DNA from: Chloroflexi bacterium OLB13
GTDB taxonomy: Bacteria > Chloroflexota > Anaerolineae > Aggregatilineales > Phototrophicaceae
NCBI GenBank assembly: GCA_001567485.1
Contig: JZRA01000080.1
Location: forward strand, 1-64,000
Length of the DNA stretch: 64,000 nt
Reading direction: 5' to 3'
In this document: in pieces, positions 61,477-64,000 of the stretch
How the letters are laid out: each line of letters starts with the position of its first letter
Numbering within the stretch: position 1 is the stretch's first letter
The notes under the pieces: model-generated
What the model was told of the DNA's origin: nothing
Seen by the model: only the letters and a program-made list of their open reading frames with translations
Databases searched by the model: none
Translations under genes and position numbers: made by a program

Positions 61477-62682
61477 ATGAACTTGAGCGTTGGACGCGGC
61501 GGGCTCGGTAGCTCGACCATCATTATCATCGTGATAGCGGCGGCTGCTATCATTTTCGGCGGGTACGTGATCAGTACGCTCACGCCCTCGCTGCTGCCGG
61601 TGCAGGCCTCCGGCGAAGCAGAACAGGTCGACGGCCTGTTCCGCGTCCTGATGTTCCTCGGCGGCATCGTGTTCCTGCTGGTGCAGGGCCTGCTTGTCGT
61701 CACGATTATCCGCTTTCGCCGCAAGCCCGGTGACGAGAGCGACGGCGCGCACTTCAGCAGCAACCTGACGCTCGAAATCGTCTGGACGGCGATCCCGGCG
61801 ATCACGATCGTCTTTCTCGCCATCTACAGCTACAACGTATTCGTCAGCATCCGCGAGCCGAAGCCGGACGAGCTGCACATCGGCGTGTCGGGCGCGCGCT
61901 TCGCGTGGACGTTCACGTATGAAGACCCGCTGGGCCGCCTGCCTGCGGACGGCCCGCAGACGTTCAATGATGCGGTGCTGCACACGTATGTCGGCCGTCC
62001 GGTCGTGCTGACGATGCAGACGTCCGACGTCAACCACGCATTTTGGGTGCCGACGATGCGCATCAAACAGGATTTGCTCGCCGGGCGCACGACGGATGTC
62101 CGCTTTACGCCGATTCTGGCAGGGCGCTACCGGGTCGCCTGCGCTGAATTGTGCGGTGGCGGTCACGGCTCGATGTTCAGCTACGTTCAGGTCTACGCCA
62201 ACGAACAAGAGTGGATGGATCGGTTCATCGACGTCCGTGTTGAACGCATTCTGAACCCACCGACCGATCCGGTCGAAGTTGGTCGTTCACTGCTGACCGA
62301 GGGCAAATATCCGTGCGCGGGGTGTCACAAGCTCGATGACCTGGGTTGGGCTGGCGTCACCGGCCCGAACCTGAATGGCCTCGCCGATACGGCGGCGCGC
62401 CGTGCGTCGACCGCCGGGGAACCCAGCGCCGAGAGCTATATCGCCAACTCGGTTCGCCATCCAAATGACTATACGGTGCCCGGCTTCCAGAAGAACGTGA
62501 TGCCGCAGTTCGGCCCGACCGAGACGGAGCCTGCCGAGGTGGACGGCGCATACTATCTGTACATGCCGGATGAGGACTTGGTGAACATCATTTCGTATCT
62601 CTGCACGCAGTCGGCGACTGGGACGCCCACCTGCGGTGACACGGCATCGATTGAGCAAGCCGTCGCGGCCCAGAGCGAGTAG
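61477..62682 (+). CDS. coxB: Cytochrome c oxidase subunit II with fused cytochrome c (caa3 type)
   Basis: A 401-residue protein. Hydrophobic helices lie at about 14-34, 55-80 and 97-120. The CuA domain ends in C222-x3-C226-x3-H230-x2-M233 (CAELCGGGHGSM), with the first ligand histidine in VNHAFWVP. The C-terminal cytochrome c domain (about 265-385) has CAGCH at 280-284 and a methionine in MPQFGP as the likely axial ligand. This caa3 arrangement passes electrons directly from the fused haem c to CuA. GAGGCGG lies before ATG 61477. Followed by coxA at 62718. Confidence 0.94.
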   Translation: MNLSVGRGGLGSSTIIIIVIAAAAIIFGGYVISTLTPSLLPVQASGEAEQVDGLFRVLMFLGGIVFLLVQGLLVVTIIRFRRKPGDESDGAHFSSNLTLEIVWTAIPAITIVFLAIYSYNVFVSIREPKPDELHIGVSGARFAWTFTYEDPLGRLPADGPQTFNDAVLHTYVGRPVVLTMQTSDVNHAFWVPTMRIKQDLLAGRTTDVRFTPILAGRYRVACAELCGGGHGSMFSYVQVYANEQEWMDRFIDVRVERILNPPTDPVEVGRSLLTEGKYPCAGCHKLDDLGWAGVTGPNLNGLADTAARRASTAGEPSAESYIANSVRHPNDYTVPGFQKNVMPQFGPTETEPAEVDGAYYLYMPDEDLVNIISYLCTQSATGTPTCGDTASIEQAVAAQSE

Positions 62683-62717
62683 TCTACGCAAGCTTAGGTA
62701 CAGAGGGAAGTAGGGGT

Positions 62718-64000
62718 ATGGCGAGTATCAGCGTTCCAATGCCGGGCGTACAACCGGCGCCGAGGCCCAAGCTGGCCGAGTACCTGCGCTGGAGCGTCGA
62801 TCATAAGATCATCGGCGTTCAGTACATGGCAACCGCGTTCTTCTTCTTCATCATCGGCGGCGCGCTGGCGATGCTGGTGCGGTGGGAACTGCTCACGCCG
62901 GCGCTGGACGCCAGCGGGACAGGTTCCGCGTACAACTCATTGTTCACGATGCACGCGACCATCATGATCTTCATGTGGATCATCCCGATGTTCGCCGGGT
63001 TCGGCAACTACATCGTGCCGCTGCAGCTTGGCGCTAAAGACATGGCGTTCCCGTGGCTCAACGCCTTCGCGTTCTGGCTGCTCCCGCCGGCGGGCGTCCT
63101 GTTCCTGCTCGGCTACTTCGTGGGGCCGGCCGAGACGGGTTGGACGGCCTACCCGCCGCTGTCGGTGCTGTTCAGTGGGGATGGGCAAACGCTGTGGGCG
63201 ATCTCGATCCACATCGCCGGCGTAAGCTCGATCCTCGGCGCGATCAACTTCATCGTGACGATCAAGAACATGCGCCCAGAAGGCATGGGCTGGTTCCAGA
63301 TGCCGCTGTTTGCGTGGGCCGTGCTGGCGACTGCGATCATCCAGATCCTCGCCACACCGTTCCTCGCCGGCGGCTTGACCCTGCTGATCCTCGACCGCGT
63401 GGCAGGCACGGCGTTCTTCGATCCATCCCGTGGTGGAGATGTGCTGGTCTGGCAGAACGTGTTCTGGTTCTACAGCCATCCCGCCGTGTATCTCATGGTC
63501 GTGCCGGGCATGGGCATCCTCAGCGAGGTGCTGTCGATCCACAGCCGCAAGCCGGTGTTCGGCTACAAGATGGTTGCGCTCTCCAGTATCGCCCTCGCGC
63601 TGATCGGCTTTACAGTGTGGGCGCACCACATGTTCACGAGCCTGACGCCGCAGCTGCGCGTGCCGTTCATGATTACCTCGTTCATCATCGCCGTGCCGAC
63701 CGGGATCAAGATCTTCAGTTGGATCGCGACGCTGTGGGGCGGCAAGATCCGCTTCACAGCCGCTATGTTGTTCTCGATCGGGTTCTTGAGCCAGTTCGTG
63801 ATCGGCGGCATTACCGGCATGATGCTCGGCGCTATTCCGGTTGACATTCACCTTCACGACACGTATTTCGTGGTCAGCCACTTCCACTTTGTGCTGTTCG
63901 GCGGGTCGGTGTTCGCGATCTACGCCGGCATCTACCATTGGTGGCCGAAGATCACCGGCCGCATGATGAACGAGTTCTGGGGCCGCGTGCACTTTGCGAT
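62718..64000 (+). CDS. coxA: Cytochrome c oxidase subunit I, N-terminal part (A2-type, cut by window end)
   Basis: The first 427 residues are visible; the gene runs past the window end. The haem a ligand is in FTMHATIMIFMW. The CuB histidine lies in Y252-S253-H254-P-A-V-Y258, with the tyrosine available for the Tyr-His crosslink. The usual Glu of A1 enzymes (HPEVY) is Ala here and the YS motif is present, as in A2-type oxidases such as Thermus caa3. HHMFTS and VVSHFHFVLFGG give the further haem-copper histidines. AGGGG lies before ATG 62718. It is the proton-pumping terminal oxidase. Confidence 0.94.
   Translation, partial: MASISVPMPGVQPAPRPKLAEYLRWSVDHKIIGVQYMATAFFFFIIGGALAMLVRWELLTPALDASGTGSAYNSLFTMHATIMIFMWIIPMFAGFGNYIVPLQLGAKDMAFPWLNAFAFWLLPPAGVLFLLGYFVGPAETGWTAYPPLSVLFSGDGQTLWAISIHIAGVSSILGAINFIVTIKNMRPEGMGWFQMPLFAWAVLATAIIQILATPFLAGGLTLLILDRVAGTAFFDPSRGGDVLVWQNVFWFYSHPAVYLMVVPGMGILSEVLSIHSRKPVFGYKMVALSSIALALIGFTVWAHHMFTSLTPQLRVPFMITSFIIAVPTGIKIFSWIATLWGGKIRFTAAMLFSIGFLSQFVIGGITGMMLGAIPVDIHLHDTYFVVSHFHFVLFGGSVFAIYAGIYHWWPKITGRMMNEFWGRVHFA

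Overview
The window looks like chromosomal DNA of a high-GC member of the Chloroflexota, most likely class Anaerolineae. This placement is an inference from protein style: secreted proteins with Thr/Pro linkers, a V4R-domain protein, an HcyMT-MTHFR fusion, a DUF5678 protein, an ArsR-DUF2087 regulator and a caa3-type oxidase. No 16S rRNA or other decisive marker is present. Genes are dense and lie on both strands. I see no phage, insertion sequence, CRISPR array, plasmid gene or rRNA. Two tRNA genes (Lys-CTT and Phe-GAA) are present, each with a hairpin terminator.

Layout. 1-4.8 kb: a GT-C glycosyltransferase, an ABC exporter, a decayed stretch and a GNAT acetyltransferase. 4.9-10 kb: a HEAT-like protein, a DUF5678 protein, a hotdog thioesterase, a class I aminotransferase and a YyaL-type thioredoxin protein. 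10-14.6 kb: small membrane proteins, tRNA-Lys, an L,D-transpeptidase and a phosphatidylcholine-synthase-like enzyme. 14.6-20.5 kb: rpsD, a V4R protein, miaB and a LysM lipoprotein operon divergent from an ECF sigma/anti-sigma-like pair. 20.6-28.8 kb: an M3 peptidase, a beta-propeller lipoprotein with a disrupted start, an ArsR-DUF2087 regulator, 2-oxoacid:ferredoxin oxidoreductase (korA-korB) and a deoxynucleoside kinase. 29-38.3 kb: three paralogous secreted SH3b proteins around dnaE. 38.4-43.4 kb: tRNA-Phe, a large subtilase, then gatA behind an array of TATCCCA motifs. 43.4-49.9 kb: a VWA-FHA protein coupled to a phosphoribosyltransferase, a methyltransferase, an alginate-lyase-like protein, a GlcD-type flavoprotein and a very acidic protein. 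49.9-58.1 kb: pdxT, a G1P-dehydrogenase-like protein without its metal ligands, a penicillin-acylase-family hydrolase, and an HcyMT-MTHFR fusion overlapping xseA-xseB. 58.1-64 kb: a heptamer repeat tract, an M14 carboxypeptidase, a DUF89 protein and the start of a caa3-type (A2 class) cytochrome oxidase operon.

The genes suggest a heterotroph that secretes proteases and cell-surface proteins. Its ferredoxin-linked oxidoreductase and aerobic terminal oxidase fit a facultative or aerobic life. The least explained elements are the three-paralog SH3b family around dnaE, the TATCCCA array before gatA, and the metal-site-degenerate G1P-dehydrogenase homologue. I could not run homology searches; family names come from motifs read in the translations.
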